A DNA stretch of 64,000 nucleotides. Origin: Diphasiastrum complanatum. Lineage: Eukaryota > Streptophyta > Lycopodiopsida > Lycopodiales > Lycopodiaceae. The DNA is taken from the NCBI GenBank assembly GCA_029204225.1, contig CM055103.1, positions 5,702,852 to 5,766,851 of the forward strand. The letters are read 5' to 3'. The translations under genes and the position numbers were made by a program. Numbering within the stretch: the stretch's first letter is position 1; every line of letters begins with the position of its first letter. The notes under the pieces are model-generated. The model saw only the letters and a program-made list of their open reading frames with translations, did not search any database and was not told the DNA's origin. This document shows positions 1 through 9,611 of the stretch, in pieces.

Positions 1-1390
1 TAAAGATCTTGCAAAACAATTAGAAGATCTTTCACAATTTGGAGAGCGGATTACAAAAGGACCGCCCCAAGAAAAGAAAGCAGCATCGGAAGACCAGCAC
101 CAAGGAGTAGGAACATAAGCAGGATGACAGGCACGTTGTAATAGCATGGAAAAGCAAGCGATATGCCAGGAAACATGGAGCATAAAGAGATCATCCTGCC
201 AAAGGATAGCTAAAATGGAGAAATATGCACCAACATGGTCAAAAGCCCAAGGTATCCATAAGGCCCATGAATGAGAAGTAGCAATGGCACATGGTACCCT
301 CAAGGCCCATATCACGAGCAGAGCAGCATGCCAAAAGCTCCAGAAGGTCCAAGAAATCAATGCATCATCTAAACAGACATGATGCATGAAAACAGTAGCA
401 ACAAATCTAGAAATAGTAGAGGCTCCAACTGAAAAACTGTAGCCGAAAAACTCATCCCGAAAGACCTCATATGGACATACCAATCCATCATAGGATACAC
501 CGCAAGTGTAATCCCAAAGTACACACCAGACGCACAAGTGAGGAATAGAAGAAATGCACTGGAATGAGGAACAGGATCCGCAACATCAGTAGCAAGCATC
601 GGAGCAATATCCACGTGTAGCTGGGAATGAGTATCAAAGCACATATGAGCAACACTGAAGTATATGGCGGCAACATTCCTAAAAACTATCCAAGAGAGGA
701 GAAGGAACTCTCTCAAGGTACCCTGATGGTCTCGGAACACCAGAACAAAGTGGCAACAGACCAAGCGATATGGAGCAACCCGAAATGACGGGGAACCTGA
801 TGATCACCTAGACAAACAGTAGCTGGAACGGAGGCAATAACCCAAGCCATCAGGATATGCCAAGCCTGACAATGAGCAACAATCCAAGAAACAGATAGAG
901 AGCCACATGCATAATCATAGAGATATCCGCACCATAGGCGATCAATAATATGGAAAAACCAGCACCAATCAATAGGTCCAAATGAAAACCAAGCTATACG
1001 TAATAACCAGGAATGCCATATATTTATAGCTGAAAATGAAGCAGTAGTATGAGCAATAGGTCCAAATGAAATACAAGCGATACGTAATAACCAGGAATGC
1101 CAAATATCAAGAGGTAAAAAGGAATCAGTCGCATGAAAATCCTCTAACGCATAAAAAGCCCAAAAGTGTATACCATCGGCATGGACTGCAACAAACCTAT
1201 ATGTAGAAACACAAGGAGACTAAAGGATGCTCGTATACTCATCTAGAAAGATCCCAGCATATAAATATCCTAGATAAGTAATAGTGACCATCTAGCAAAT
1301 ATCCTCGGGTGGAAAATGTGTAACGGTAAGGGCCAAAGGCGCATAATCATGTCAGGAACCGCAGAAATATCATGAGGCAGATCACAAACC
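1..1390. other. Degenerate repeat sequence, no supported gene
   Basis: I recognise no domain in either strand. Base composition (purine-rich on +) and word usage resemble the protease ORF that follows, so this is probably decayed internal sequence of the same minus-strand retroelement. Small open frames on the minus strand (for example 369-764) are leucine-rich and without motifs. A short duplicated segment lies at 970-1102. No exon of the NEMF gene further right was found here. Confidence 0.4.
970..1102. repeat. Two-copy local duplication, period about 84 bp
   Basis: The words AATAGGTCCAAATGAAA and TACGTAATAACCAGGAATGC occur at about 971-1018 and again at about 1055-1102 with a few substitutions between them. 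Confidence 0.7.
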
Positions 1391-2455
1391 TCAAGCAGAG
1401 ATCCATGGAGTAAAGCGAAAGAAGATACAACCACCAATAGCGAGGGAACCATCAAAAGTGGACTTGTGAAGAACCCCATAGAAATGAGCAGGAACATCGG
1501 CCATAATGGACTCAAGAGATGGAGATATAGAGACCAATGGAGAAGATACTGCACCAATCACTGAACCAGGAGGTCTATCTGAGGTATGCGCAAAAGCAAT
1601 AGTAGAAATACCACCAAGTAATATGGCCTCAATATCAATGAAACTAGGAATGACCAGTGAATACGATATCTGTGAATCAAGGCACATAGGCGCAAGGCAC
1701 GTAGCAACAACCTGTAAATCCGGAGCAGCATCAATCTGAGGAAGAGGACCCACAGATGGTGAAAGTGAAGCAGCAACTGATGTACTTTGAATGGAAAGAA
1801 GAGCTGCATTGTGAGCCTTTGGCAGGCTACGCATAAACTGCTTCTCAGTAACCAACTGATAATCACCCTGGGAATCAATACCAACAAGTGAATGATGCTG
1901 ACCAGCATGAGTAAAGGAAAGTGTCTGTTGAGAGAGATCCACAACAATAGTACCAAGTGCAGAGAACCAGTCTGCACCAAAAATAATGTCATAGCGCTCC
2001 AGAGGAATGATGTAGAAATCTGCCTGTCCAAAAAAATCATCAATGCGATAATCCAAGCCCTGAAACATCTTAGAACTGGGAAAAGAATGGGAACGAGCAA
2101 CCTCAACACTGAGAGGTAGGGAAGCAGGAACAGGTGTAGTACGAATCCTGGTGGAAATGTAACTACTAATAAATGAATGTGTACTGTTTGTATCCACTAA
2201 AGAAATATCTAGAATAATATGATCCACAAATGGAACAACATATGTAGGCATAATAACATAAACATCAATTGATAAGTTTTGGTCTAAATATGCATCTGGA
2301 CAGCCTGCAAACAAGGTGTGAAAAATGGCTGCAAACAGAGACAAAAAATGGACAAAAGTGACAAGTATGAAGGGGCTGGACAGCCTGTAAACAAAAGTGA
2401 AGAAAATGGAGAGGGCTGAAAGAGATGAGGGAATTGGGCGCTGGACAACCTGCAA
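1391..2455 (-). CDS. Ty3/gypsy-type retropepsin ORF (retroelement remnant)
   Basis: This 354-aa open frame reads like a retroviral-type aspartic protease of Ty3/gypsy polyproteins. The active-site region is LVDTNSTHSFIS, where the family has VDTGATHSFIS or VDSGATHSFIS. About 90 residues later comes YDIIFGADWFSALGTIVVD, matching the family flap and second-loop motif (DVILGMDWL). The leading ~70 residues are hydrophobic and low-complexity and may not be coding. The catalytic glycine after Asp-Thr is replaced by Asn, so activity is doubtful. No reverse transcriptase follows on the minus strand. It lies in the intron upstream of NEMF exon 3990-4958, antisense to that gene. A domesticated protease is possible but less likely than a remnant. 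Confidence 0.65.
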   Translation of the reverse strand: MQVVQRPIPSSLSALSIFFTFVYRLSSPFILVTFVHFLSLFAAIFHTLFAGCPDAYLDQNLSIDVYVIMPTYVVPFVDHIILDISLVDTNSTHSFISSYISTRIRTTPVPASLPLSVEVARSHSFPSSKMFQGLDYRIDDFFGQADFYIIPLERYDIIFGADWFSALGTIVVDLSQQTLSFTHAGQHHSLVGIDSQGDYQLVTEKQFMRSLPKAHNAALLSIQSTSVAASLSPSVGPLPQIDAAPDLQVVATCLAPMCLDSQISYSLVIPSFIDIEAILLGGISTIAFAHTSDRPPGSVIGAVSSPLVSISPSLESIMADVPAHFYGVLHKSTFDGSLAIGGCIFFRFTPWISA

Positions 2456-2458
2456 ACA
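2296..2458 (-). repeat. Three copies of a 17-bp motif
   Basis: The + strand word CTGGACARCCTGYAAAC occurs at 2296-2312, 2377-2393 and 2442-2458, spaced 81 and 65 bp, just upstream of or inside the start of the protease ORF. Confidence 0.7.
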
Positions 2459-2459
2459 A

Positions 2460-2640
2460 GCTGGACTTGGGCGTCGGAATTAATCTGCCAAATTTAGTGG
2501 AAGTACTTCCGCTAATTGTCCGCTAAAGCTCCGCCAAGGAAAATGCTCTGATGGGCGCTGGTCCTCCAAACTGTGCTGAACGTTGCTCTAGCTGGACAGA
2601 ATATCCCTTCCCAAGTCTAGCCGCAACTGCTCATCGCATA
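2460..2640. other. Spacer without recognised content
   Basis: Relatively GC-rich sequence between the protease remnant and the LINE reverse-transcriptase remnant. I see no motif. Confidence 0.4.
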
Positions 2641-2644
2641 CAGA

Positions 2645-3050
2645 AAGTAGGTCAATACCACATCATCCGCATATAGTAGAATGGCAATAAAAATATTCCA
2701 AGTCTGCAGCTAGTACCGCCACAACGATCAATAACCCTCTCTAACTCATCAATATAAAGTCCGAAGAGAGTAGGTGAAAGGGAGCAACCCTGTTTCACCC
2801 CTATCGTACTCAAAATATGCTCAGAAAGCCCAAGACCACCTTTGAATCGTCCCAAAACCTTCTCATATAATGCCATAACAACAAGTACCATATTCGTGGA
2901 GAATCCCAAGTCACGAAGCTGTTGGATGAGTAAGGAGTGTGGGATGGAATCAAAGGCTTTCTGAAAATCTACAAAGCAGCAAAAGACTCTCTTACGTCTG
3001 TGCCTGGCCTCCTCAATGATAGCTCTAAGTGTGAGAATATGATAAGCCCA
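2645..3050 (-). pseudogene. LINE reverse-transcriptase fragment (copy 2)
   Basis: The minus-strand frame from about 3050 reads ILTLRAIIEEARHRRK, then VFCCFVDFQKAFDSIP, a non-LTR reverse transcriptase signature. It continues through GVKQGCSLSPTLFGLYIDEL, the conserved RT block before the catalytic YADD box. The frame then shifts near 2660 where the FxADD box should be. It is a second copy of the LINE family at 5420-8850 and overlaps the same RT region, so it is a separate insertion. It is antisense to NEMF and lies in its upstream intron. Confidence 0.85.
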
Positions 3051-3329
3051 TCAGCCTAGTATAATAAGTGTCCATCAGCCTGGAAAAAGTGGTGTATAGT
3101 ATGCTGTTAAACTATAGCTGAATGTTGCGGACCTCTGTCTTCGAGTGGACTGTTGGTGTCGTCTCAACTGCTGTGGAGCTGTGGACCGTGGTCTATGAAC
3201 TAGCTGTCTCTCTAGATGTTGACACTATCTCTGCCGTCGGTGTTTGTAAGCATCTCGGATCTCAGCCTCTTCAGAGTCACTACTCAAGGCTATCTCCTGT
3301 CTCTTTCTCTGTCGGGATAGGCACTCCCT

Positions 3330-3560
3330 GATGCTCAGCTGTATCAGGGGGGTACAATCATGTCCATTCTCGTCATCCGCAAGTCTCACATCTCCATCAA
3401 TGCAACACCTCTGAGGTCCTCATGTGATATCATTGTAGAAAGTGTGACTGGGTGATCTATGAACAAGCAGTAATATCTCCCTCGTATCTCATAATAAGCT
3501 GGGCATCTGAAGAAAAAGGACAATATTCAGCACTATATCTTTTAAAACATTGTTGAGAGG
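3330..3560 (-). pseudogene. LINE 3'-terminal (zinc-knuckle region) remnant
   Basis: The + strand words ATATCTCCCTCGTATCTCATAA and GGGCATCTGAAGA at about 3475-3525 align with 13340-13365 and 13472-13486 in the better preserved LINE C-terminus at 13153-13929. The reading frame is destroyed. This copy lacks the 86-bp insertion seen at 13368-13453 and so shows the empty site. Confidence 0.6.
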
Positions 3561-3989
3561 CAATTTTCAGGGTTTGAATTTAAATTGCCTTCAGCTGACA
3601 ACATACTTTTGAGCACATCCGTTCTTGATGTGCTTAGGCATTTGGTTCGCAAATGGTATTTTGTAAGCTGCAGGTCCATGTGACTCCATTGAAGGGTCGT
3701 GTTGTCCACATTTATCTGTCGAAAATCAGCTTAGCAGAGGCCCCCAATTTATATTGCTCAACCAACAAGGTGCCTGAATGAATATTAAAGTGTGGTCCAA
3801 AAGGCCTATGATGGCGCAGAAGTAGTAAAAGGCCTAGAATGATTCTAAGGGCCCACATAAAGACATGTATGTCATACAACAAATGTACTTTTTAAAAGAT
3901 GTTATTTTTCCAGCAAGCGTGAAGTTGCATATTTCTTTCACATTTTTTTCCAATCTAGCTAGGTAGTTGTTAACTGTGTTCATTTTCAG
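3561..3989 (+). other. Intron 3' part upstream of the first NEMF exon in the window
   Basis: No coding motif. It ends in a pyrimidine-rich acceptor, GTTCATTTTCAG, at 3978-3989. I looked here for the preceding NFACT-R residues (the conserved DLYVHADLHG region) and did not find them, so the previous exon lies further upstream, probably outside the window. Confidence 0.6.
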
Positions 3990-4958
3990 GTGTGTCGAAG
4001 TCAAGCCTGGGATTCCAAAATAGTCACCAGTGCCTGGTGGGTGTTTGCAAATCAAGTTAGCAAGACTGCTCCAACTGGGGAGTATCTGACAGTTGGAAGT
4101 TTTATGATAAGAGGGAAAAAAAACTTTCTTCCTCCTTGTCCCCTTGTGATGGGGTTTGGTCTTTTGTTTCGACTGGATGAGAGTTCTCTGGGTGCCCATT
4201 TAAATGAAAGAAGGATCAGAGCTGAAGGTGAGGCAGACGATAATGAGAAGTTTACAATGAAACCAGTTGCTGAGATGGAATTGGATGTGGGTGAAGCAGC
4301 AGTTCCTGGAACATCACCACTTATTGGATCCAGTTTGCATGGTTCTAGTGAAGAACAAGGTGTTGACAGTGAAGATGATCAGCTTAGGGAAGATGTAGCT
4401 AGTGGTGCTCAAACTAGGCCAGGAAGAGTGGAGTGGGTTGAAGACAAGTCAATATCATCTTTAGCCAAAACAGATACAGCTGGCCTGCCTTTGGAAATAG
4501 ATGACCTTCTGGATAAAGCACTTCAGCTAAATTTATCATCTGATTCAGGAAGGATCAGAAATAAGTATGGGCTTGAGGATATTCATCTTATAACACAAAC
4601 AGAGAAAGTGAATGAAACTGCTGAAAGCAACCAGTCGAGGTCTTCTATGAGGGAAAGACCTTACAAATCAATAGCAGAGAGACGCAGGCTGAAAAAAGGA
4701 GGCAAGCAAGAAGAGGTAGGAGTAGAAGTACCTGAGCAAGACAACCAAGCAGAAGACCATCAAGTTGGAGAACCAGATCAAAGTATTGAAGTGGAGGAAC
4801 GGCAGTTAACAGAAAGTGATGCAAAAGATAGTAGCTCCAAGGAGGTGTCTGCCATTTCAAAGCTTGGTCGTGGCAGGAAGAGTAAGTTGAAGAAGATAAA
4901 AACAAAGTATGCAGAACAAGATGAAGAGGAACGCCAACTTAGAATTTCTCTCCTTGCT
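3990..4958 (+). CDS. NEMF: NEMF/Rqc2 exon: end of NFACT-R, acidic linker, basic helix
   Basis: NEMF (yeast Rqc2; Arabidopsis EMB1441-type) binds 60S subunits that carry stalled peptidyl-tRNA, recruits the ubiquitin ligase Listerin/Ltn1 and adds C-terminal tails. The exon starts after the acceptor TTTTCAG and opens in phase 0 with [10 protein letters not shown]. It continues through [34 protein letters not shown] and [20 protein letters not shown], all near-invariant in NFACT-R. Residues ~75-280 are an acidic, Ser/Glu-rich linker. Residues ~285-323 are lysine-rich and helical, with [20 protein letters not shown], ending in SLLA. The donor GTAAGT at 4959-4964 follows in phase 0. Reading on gives about 20 intronic codons and a stop, so the longer open frame to 5018 is not the protein. 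There is no ATG start: this is an internal exon. Confidence 0.95.
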
Positions 4959-5426
4959 GTAAGTACTCTTTTTAATCTGTTAAGTATTCAATCACAGAAT
5001 GACAGACTCAAACTTTAGATGTGACTGGATTTATGAGGGATACTGCAATTTGTCAATAGGAAATCTTTTGAAAGCTACCTTTCCATTTAGGAAATTTTGA
5101 AGTTGCTAGCATCATAATGCTGGCGATTTTAAGGTTTGCTCATTCTTACATGTATTTTGAGCAAGCAACTCATACTGTAGCAGCAGTCTAAGCTGTTTTC
5201 ATCTTCTTATAAATGGCATTTGCCATTTTTCATCTGAGTACTTTTATCTTTATGCCTGTTTGAGTTTCAACCAAAGCCTTAAAGATTTTAAATGCTTGAT
5301 GGCCTCAGAGTTTTGCTTCAGAAAAAAATCATCGATGATGCACATAATATGTTTGGAACAAATTCCACACTGGCAACAAACCTCTATGACATGGAGGGGA
5401 ACCAATGTAGTTTACTTCACAAATAG

Positions 5427-5650
5427 TTGACCCTAGCCGCATTTGACGATCTCATACATAGACCTCAATATCTCTCAAGCCTCACGAGGTCCTATGGCAC
5501 ACTGAATGTGAGGGATAATGTTATCCTTTACAAAAAGCTTGATGATAAGATGTGCGTCTGTATAACCTGCTCAAGCTCGTCTATATATAAACCAAAGAGT
5601 GTAGGAGAGAGGACATCCCTGCTTAACCCCAATGGTACTCTCTATCTCTG
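5427..5650 (-). pseudogene. Decayed continuation of LINE RT after a frameshift
   Basis: After the frameshift near 5645 the minus strand still encodes STIGVKQGCPLSYTLFGLYI, the RT block before the catalytic aspartates. It then meets stops and loses recognisable similarity by about 5450. Confidence 0.7.
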
Positions 5651-6411
5651 GTGATACAACTCCTGACTCGGATACGACCAATAACTCGTCTGTACAATGC
5701 CACAACTGCCTGTATGATATCCTCTTGGAGGCCACGGTCCCGAAGTCTCTGTATCAGTAGATGTCGAGGCACAGAGTCAAAGGCCTTGCGGAAATCCACA
5801 AAGCAGCAGTATACACGCTCTCTCCTGGCCTTAGCTTCCTCAATGATGGATCTCAGGGTGAAAATATGATCTGATGTGGTATATCCTAGTCTCAAACCTG
5901 CCTGACCTATGGCATGCAGTGCTCGGGTATCCATCTCTGTACTGATCTCTGACTGAAGAATAGAACCATAAACCTTGGCAAAGAGGTGACTGATCATGAT
6001 GGTACGATAGTTGTCGGCTTTCATGGGATCACTGCCTTTATGGATAGGATGGATAAGGTTTGTGGACCAGGGGGAGGGGAAACCATATGTGATAGAGCGG
6101 TTAAAGAGGAGAGAGAGGAAGGGTGAGAGAATGTCAGCAGCTTGCTTCAAAAGTTCAGCTTCTAGATCATCAATATCTTTGGCCTTATGTAGATTTAATC
6201 GATCAATGGCCTCTTCTACTATGTCTGGAGAGAATATATCAGAAGTACGTGTGTAGGGATGTGTAGGAAGTGGAGGGGTGTCAAGAACAGTGTACAACGA
6301 TGTGGCATAGGTTACCCATGTGCTAAGATCTGTGATCTGGGGTGGAGGTGCCCGTGAGAGGAATTTTTGCCAAAATGATCGCGACGAGGAGCTAAAGAGA
6401 AGGTCCATCAT
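5623..6411 (-). CDS. LINE ORF2, reverse-transcriptase N-terminal half
   Basis: This 262-aa segment carries the non-LTR RT order: SPDIVEEAIDRLNLHKAKD (thumb-side start), NLIHPIHKGSD and NYRTIMISHLFAKVY, TTSDHIFTLRSIIEEA, and VYCCFVDFRKAFDSVPRHL, with the first catalytic Asp in FVDF. The YADD box is lost through the frameshift near 5645. It is in the same frame as the endonuclease segments to its right. Only a TGA at 6451-6453 separates it from the linker segment, so ORF2 was one protein until recently. Confidence 0.9.
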   Translation of the reverse strand: MMDLLFSSSSRSFWQKFLSRAPPPQITDLSTWVTYATSLYTVLDTPPLPTHPYTRTSDIFSPDIVEEAIDRLNLHKAKDIDDLEAELLKQAADILSPFLSLLFNRSITYGFPSPWSTNLIHPIHKGSDPMKADNYRTIMISHLFAKVYGSILQSEISTEMDTRALHAIGQAGLRLGYTTSDHIFTLRSIIEEAKARRERVYCCFVDFRKAFDSVPRHLLIQRLRDRGLQEDIIQAVVALYRRVIGRIRVRSCITRDREYHWG

Positions 6412-6450
6412 CTTCTTCCCCTGGCCGATTTCGTAAGTAATTTTCTTTTT

Positions 6451-6891
6451 TCAGGTGGTTCTACGGTATACACGGGATAAGTCCTTTACCATATGGGGAA
6501 GGTGGCAACGTGCATAAATCAAGTCCAGATGAAGTTGGTTACACTCGTGGTCATACCAGGGGTTGTGTGGTCGATGATGTCGTAAATGCTTGGGCCGTGG
6601 AGATGGAAAAGCAAGGGATGCAGCGGTATGCAAGGTCCGGACAAGAAAAAGAGACTGGTCCGTCAAAGTATCGTCGTAAGGGAAATGAGTCAGGAGGTCA
6701 GATAATGCTTCCTTGTACTTGGGGGTATTTTGAGGATTATAGCGGTACACTGTTTTGTTGCCAGGAGTTAGGGTATTAGTACATGGGGTGTGAAGAAGGC
6801 CAATAGAGAGAGAGAAGTATGAGTGGTCAGACAAAGTGGTACGGTGAACCAGGAAAGATGAAATGTAGGGGAGGAGAGACGGCAATTCCAT
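6451..6891 (-). CDS. LINE ORF2, end of endonuclease and linker to RT
   Basis: In frame with the 6955-7560 segment. It begins inside the last part of the endonuclease fold (SDHSYFSLSI is the conserved SDH box with the catalytic His) and runs into the EN-RT linker (PWYDHECNQLHLDL is typical of the stretch before RT). Separated from the first half by a TAG at 6955-6957 and from RT by a TGA at 6451-6453. Confidence 0.85.
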   Translation of the reverse strand: MELPSLLPYISSFLVHRTTLSDHSYFSLSIGLLHTPCTNTLTPGNKTVYRYNPQNTPKYKEALSDLLTHFPYDDTLTDQSLFLVRTLHTAASLAFPSPRPKHLRHHRPHNPWYDHECNQLHLDLIYARCHLPHMVKDLSRVYRRTT

Positions 6892-6954
6892 GAAATAGTC
6901 AACAACACTACTCCCTCCACTGTGTGGAAAACAAGTAAAGTCACCTGCATCAGG

Positions 6955-7560
6955 CTACTGCAATAAGCCATTATAAATGGCCAATTCATGAGCCTCGCCC
7001 AACTGAAGCATCTGCTCTCCGTATGCAGTAACTGGACCCTCTGCATCTGCTGATCGTCGCCGGAGGCCAAGATCATCCCAGTCTAAAGCATGTATCCGCT
7101 GTGGATCATCCTCTGCTCTATGGAACTCTGTCTGCCTGGATCCAGTCCTGGCATTAAAGTCGCCAGCTAAAAGAACATAACGCCGCTCCTCATATCGGAT
7201 AATGTCTGAAGAGATATCCATGTAAGGTGACTCCTCATCTACTGTGAAAACTAAGGTGTCTGGTGGAAAATAACAAATGGCCAGAAAGAGGTCACGGGTC
7301 AATCCCGTCAAAGTCCGGTCTACCCGAATGAAGTCGCGGACTAAGCAGGCCACCCCACGAGAACCCCGATCTATCAATGCTCTCGTCGACCGCCGATGTG
7401 CAGAGTACCAGCAAAAACCCGTAACAACAGGTAGACCTCTTGCCGGACTCTCATGTGTCTCTGTGAATAGGAAGAGATCACCCTCCGCACAAAAGTCTCT
7501 AAAATCGCCGGCAGTAGCCGAAGAGTGAATGCCATTGCAGTTCCATAGCCTCAACTGCAA
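6955..7560 (-). CDS. LINE ORF2, AP-like endonuclease N-terminal part
   Basis: This domain nicks target DNA to prime reverse transcription. The segment starts with LRLWNCNGI (the metal-binding Asn region), then LFLFTETHES (catalytic Glu), GVACLVRDF, and LLAGDFNARTG (the GDFN box). It ends at a TAG (6955-6957), after which the same frame continues with PDAGDFTCFPHSGGSSVVDY, so a single nonsense change breaks the domain. It is typical of exonuclease-endonuclease-phosphatase folds of LINEs. Confidence 0.9.
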   Translation of the reverse strand: MQLRLWNCNGIHSSATAGDFRDFCAEGDLFLFTETHESPARGLPVVTGFCWYSAHRRSTRALIDRGSRGVACLVRDFIRVDRTLTGLTRDLFLAICYFPPDTLVFTVDEESPYMDISSDIIRYEERRYVLLAGDFNARTGSRQTEFHRAEDDPQRIHALDWDDLGLRRRSADAEGPVTAYGEQMLQLGEAHELAIYNGLLQ

Positions 7561-7626
7561 TGCTCGAGGAGGACCCCCCGAACCGCTTAGTCCGAGGGGC
7601 CTTAATCCCTATTCCATCCCGATAAA

Positions 7627-8004
7627 TTACCCTCTTCCCCAAAACTTTTGCCTCAATAAATGCTTTTTCCGATCCGCAACTTGCATGGGAGTGAGATCCA
7701 TAAATATAAGTGTACCTCTAAGCTTGGCCCGTAGTTTGAGAGTTGCCCGTCTCTCTTCCAGATTCTTGAAGCGAACGATGAGTGTAGTTATCCAAGCTCT
7801 ATCCAACCCTTCGGAGTGATGGGAGAGTGTGCTTGAGAGAAAGCTGGCTGCTTCAGTGATTGGATCGTTGGTGTCTTCAACTCCGCGGACCCTAATATTC
7901 AGGGCTTTGTATTCTCGCATTCGCTCTTCGGATATGGTGGCCGAAATGACTCGGTTGAAGGATGGTGTACCCACCCTTACATCCTCCTTGAACAGGGAAC
8001 CCAC
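7627..8004 (-). CDS. LINE ORF1, C-terminal nucleic-acid-binding part
   Basis: This is the continuation of ORF1 after one frameshift near 8000. It contains EYKALNIRVRGVEDTNDP and then LKLRAKLRGTLIFMDLTPMQ, with VADRKKHL, the pattern of the RRM-like and C-terminal domains of L1-type ORF1 proteins (RNA chaperone in the RNP). It ends about 70 bp before the endonuclease start, the usual ORF1-ORF2 gap. Confidence 0.7.
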   Translation of the reverse strand: MGSLFKEDVRVGTPSFNRVISATISEERMREYKALNIRVRGVEDTNDPITEAASFLSSTLSHHSEGLDRAWITTLIVRFKNLEERRATLKLRAKLRGTLIFMDLTPMQVADRKKHLLRQKFWGRG

Positions 8005-8849
8005 AAATTTGTCTCAGCCTTATGTTGCTCTATCTTCTCCTCCAACTCTTGAATCTTAGTCGGTCCTCCTTGGTTACTTATTGCTGCCTCCAAAGAAGTA
8101 ATCCGGGCTAACATGATTTCTCGTTCAACGGCCATAGTGTGAATGACCGTTTGAAGCTGTCCCATTTCTTTTCGTAGAGAGGTGGATTCGTTCTTGATTT
8201 GATCGATGTAGGAGAAAATGTATTGCTCGAATGACTTGGCAGGTGTATAGATCTCAGGTATCAAGAAAGAGGAGTGAGCAGGTGGATGGCAAGGAGTATG
8301 GACTGTAGGCAACATCGTCTCATCTTTCATACCGCATATGATTCCATCTGTAACCACAACAGTGCCATCACCAGGTCTCTGAGCAACATTGGAAGCATTG
8401 GCATACTGATTGGAAACAGAAGTTAGTGCCTCTATAGCGCTGGTGGACAGCGAGAAAGAGACTTTGGTATCACTGGAATTTGGAGCGCTGGTGGACAGAG
8501 GAGCTGTAGCGCTAGGAGCTGGAGCTGGCTTCATCAGTGGAGCTGGTGGAGCGATGGAGCTGGTTTCATCAGTGGAGACCCGCGGTGGAGAGACCTGGCC
8601 AGTTAGTGACGGTGTAGGGACCCGCGATACCTGGCTGGTTAGCGATGTGTCAATTGTGGGGACCCGCGATGGAGACACTTGATCTGTGGAGACCCGCGAT
8701 ACTTGGCCACTTCGCAATGGGTCATTTGTAGAGACCCGCGATGGAGGCTCCTGGCCATTCAGCGATGGTGAAGGAGCCATCTGGCCACGAGTAGAAGTCC
8801 GTGAGGGGGGCGAGCGGGGGCTCCCCTTACCTTTCCTGGCCATAGACAA
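7977..8849 (-). CDS. LINE ORF1, N-terminal repeats and coiled coil
   Basis: 290 residues. It starts MSMARKGKGSPRSPPSR, a basic Ser/Pro-rich head. Residues ~15-95 hold about six repeats of a short motif built on Q-V-S-R-V-S/P-T. A low-complexity Ala/Ser region follows. Residues ~205-280 form a heptad-rich coiled coil (IDQIKNESTSLRKEMGQLQ, ITSLEAAIS, IQELEEKIEQHKAE). ORF1 proteins of LINEs trimerise through such coiled coils. Frame is lost at the end, and the next domain is in another frame (7627-8004). Confidence 0.75.
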   Translation of the reverse strand: MSMARKGKGSPRSPPSRTSTRGQMAPSPSLNGQEPPSRVSTNDPLRSGQVSRVSTDQVSPSRVPTIDTSLTSQVSRVPTPSLTGQVSPPRVSTDETSSIAPPAPLMKPAPAPSATAPLSTSAPNSSDTKVSFSLSTSAIEALTSVSNQYANASNVAQRPGDGTVVVTDGIICGMKDETMLPTVHTPCHPPAHSSFLIPEIYTPAKSFEQYIFSYIDQIKNESTSLRKEMGQLQTVIHTMAVEREIMLARITSLEAAISNQGGPTKIQELEEKIEQHKAETNLWVPCSRRM

Positions 8850-8890
8850 GGAAGAGCCGCTCCTACTGCAACGCCATCACCATCTCCATC

Positions 8891-8893
<3 letters not shown>

Positions 8894-8957
<64 letters not shown>
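8894..8957. repeat. (GA)n microsatellite, 64 bp
   Basis: Uninterrupted GA dinucleotides directly upstream of LINE ORF1 (in LINE orientation, CT-rich 5' flank). Confidence 0.98.
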
Positions 8958-8961
<4 letters not shown>

Positions 8962-9186
8962 AAGCTTTATTAACGTCTTTTGATGCCAAACGACATATAA
9001 GACCAAATAAATACATCTCAAGTATGATAGATACTGAAAGGAGCATGTAAATATCTCCATAAACAAACGACCACTACTAGCTAAAACAACTGGTCTATCA
9101 AGACCAAACAGAATCTCTAAAATGCTCTTGGACATGGAAGTCCGAAATATGGTACAATGGGGTGTCATATAACTATACAATAACTG

Positions 9187-9593
<407 letters not shown>

Positions 9594-9611
9594 AGTACTG
9601 TTACTTACTAG

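Larger units (their letters stand above)
5420..8850 (-). mobile_element. LINE (non-LTR retrotransposon) copy 1, ORF1 plus EN-RT, 3' part missing
   Basis: Read on the minus strand the order is ORF1 (8849 to 7627), endonuclease (7560 to about 6790), linker, then the reverse transcriptase N-terminal half (about 6410 to 5430). This is the layout of an EN-type LINE. The RT breaks up after the GVKQGCPLS block near 5600, and the thumb and C-terminal zinc region are absent on the left. LINEs usually lose the 5' end, so loss of the 3' end suggests a later deletion. It is antisense inside a NEMF intron. Confidence 0.9.

Noticed and set aside
3122-3331. + strand 69-aa frame as a possible NEMF exon
   Set aside because: Does not contain the NFACT-R residues that must precede [10 protein letters not shown], and lies within LINE-derived DNA.
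4645-4905. Minus-strand frame inside the NEMF exon
   Set aside because: Shadow of the real + strand exon; no motif.
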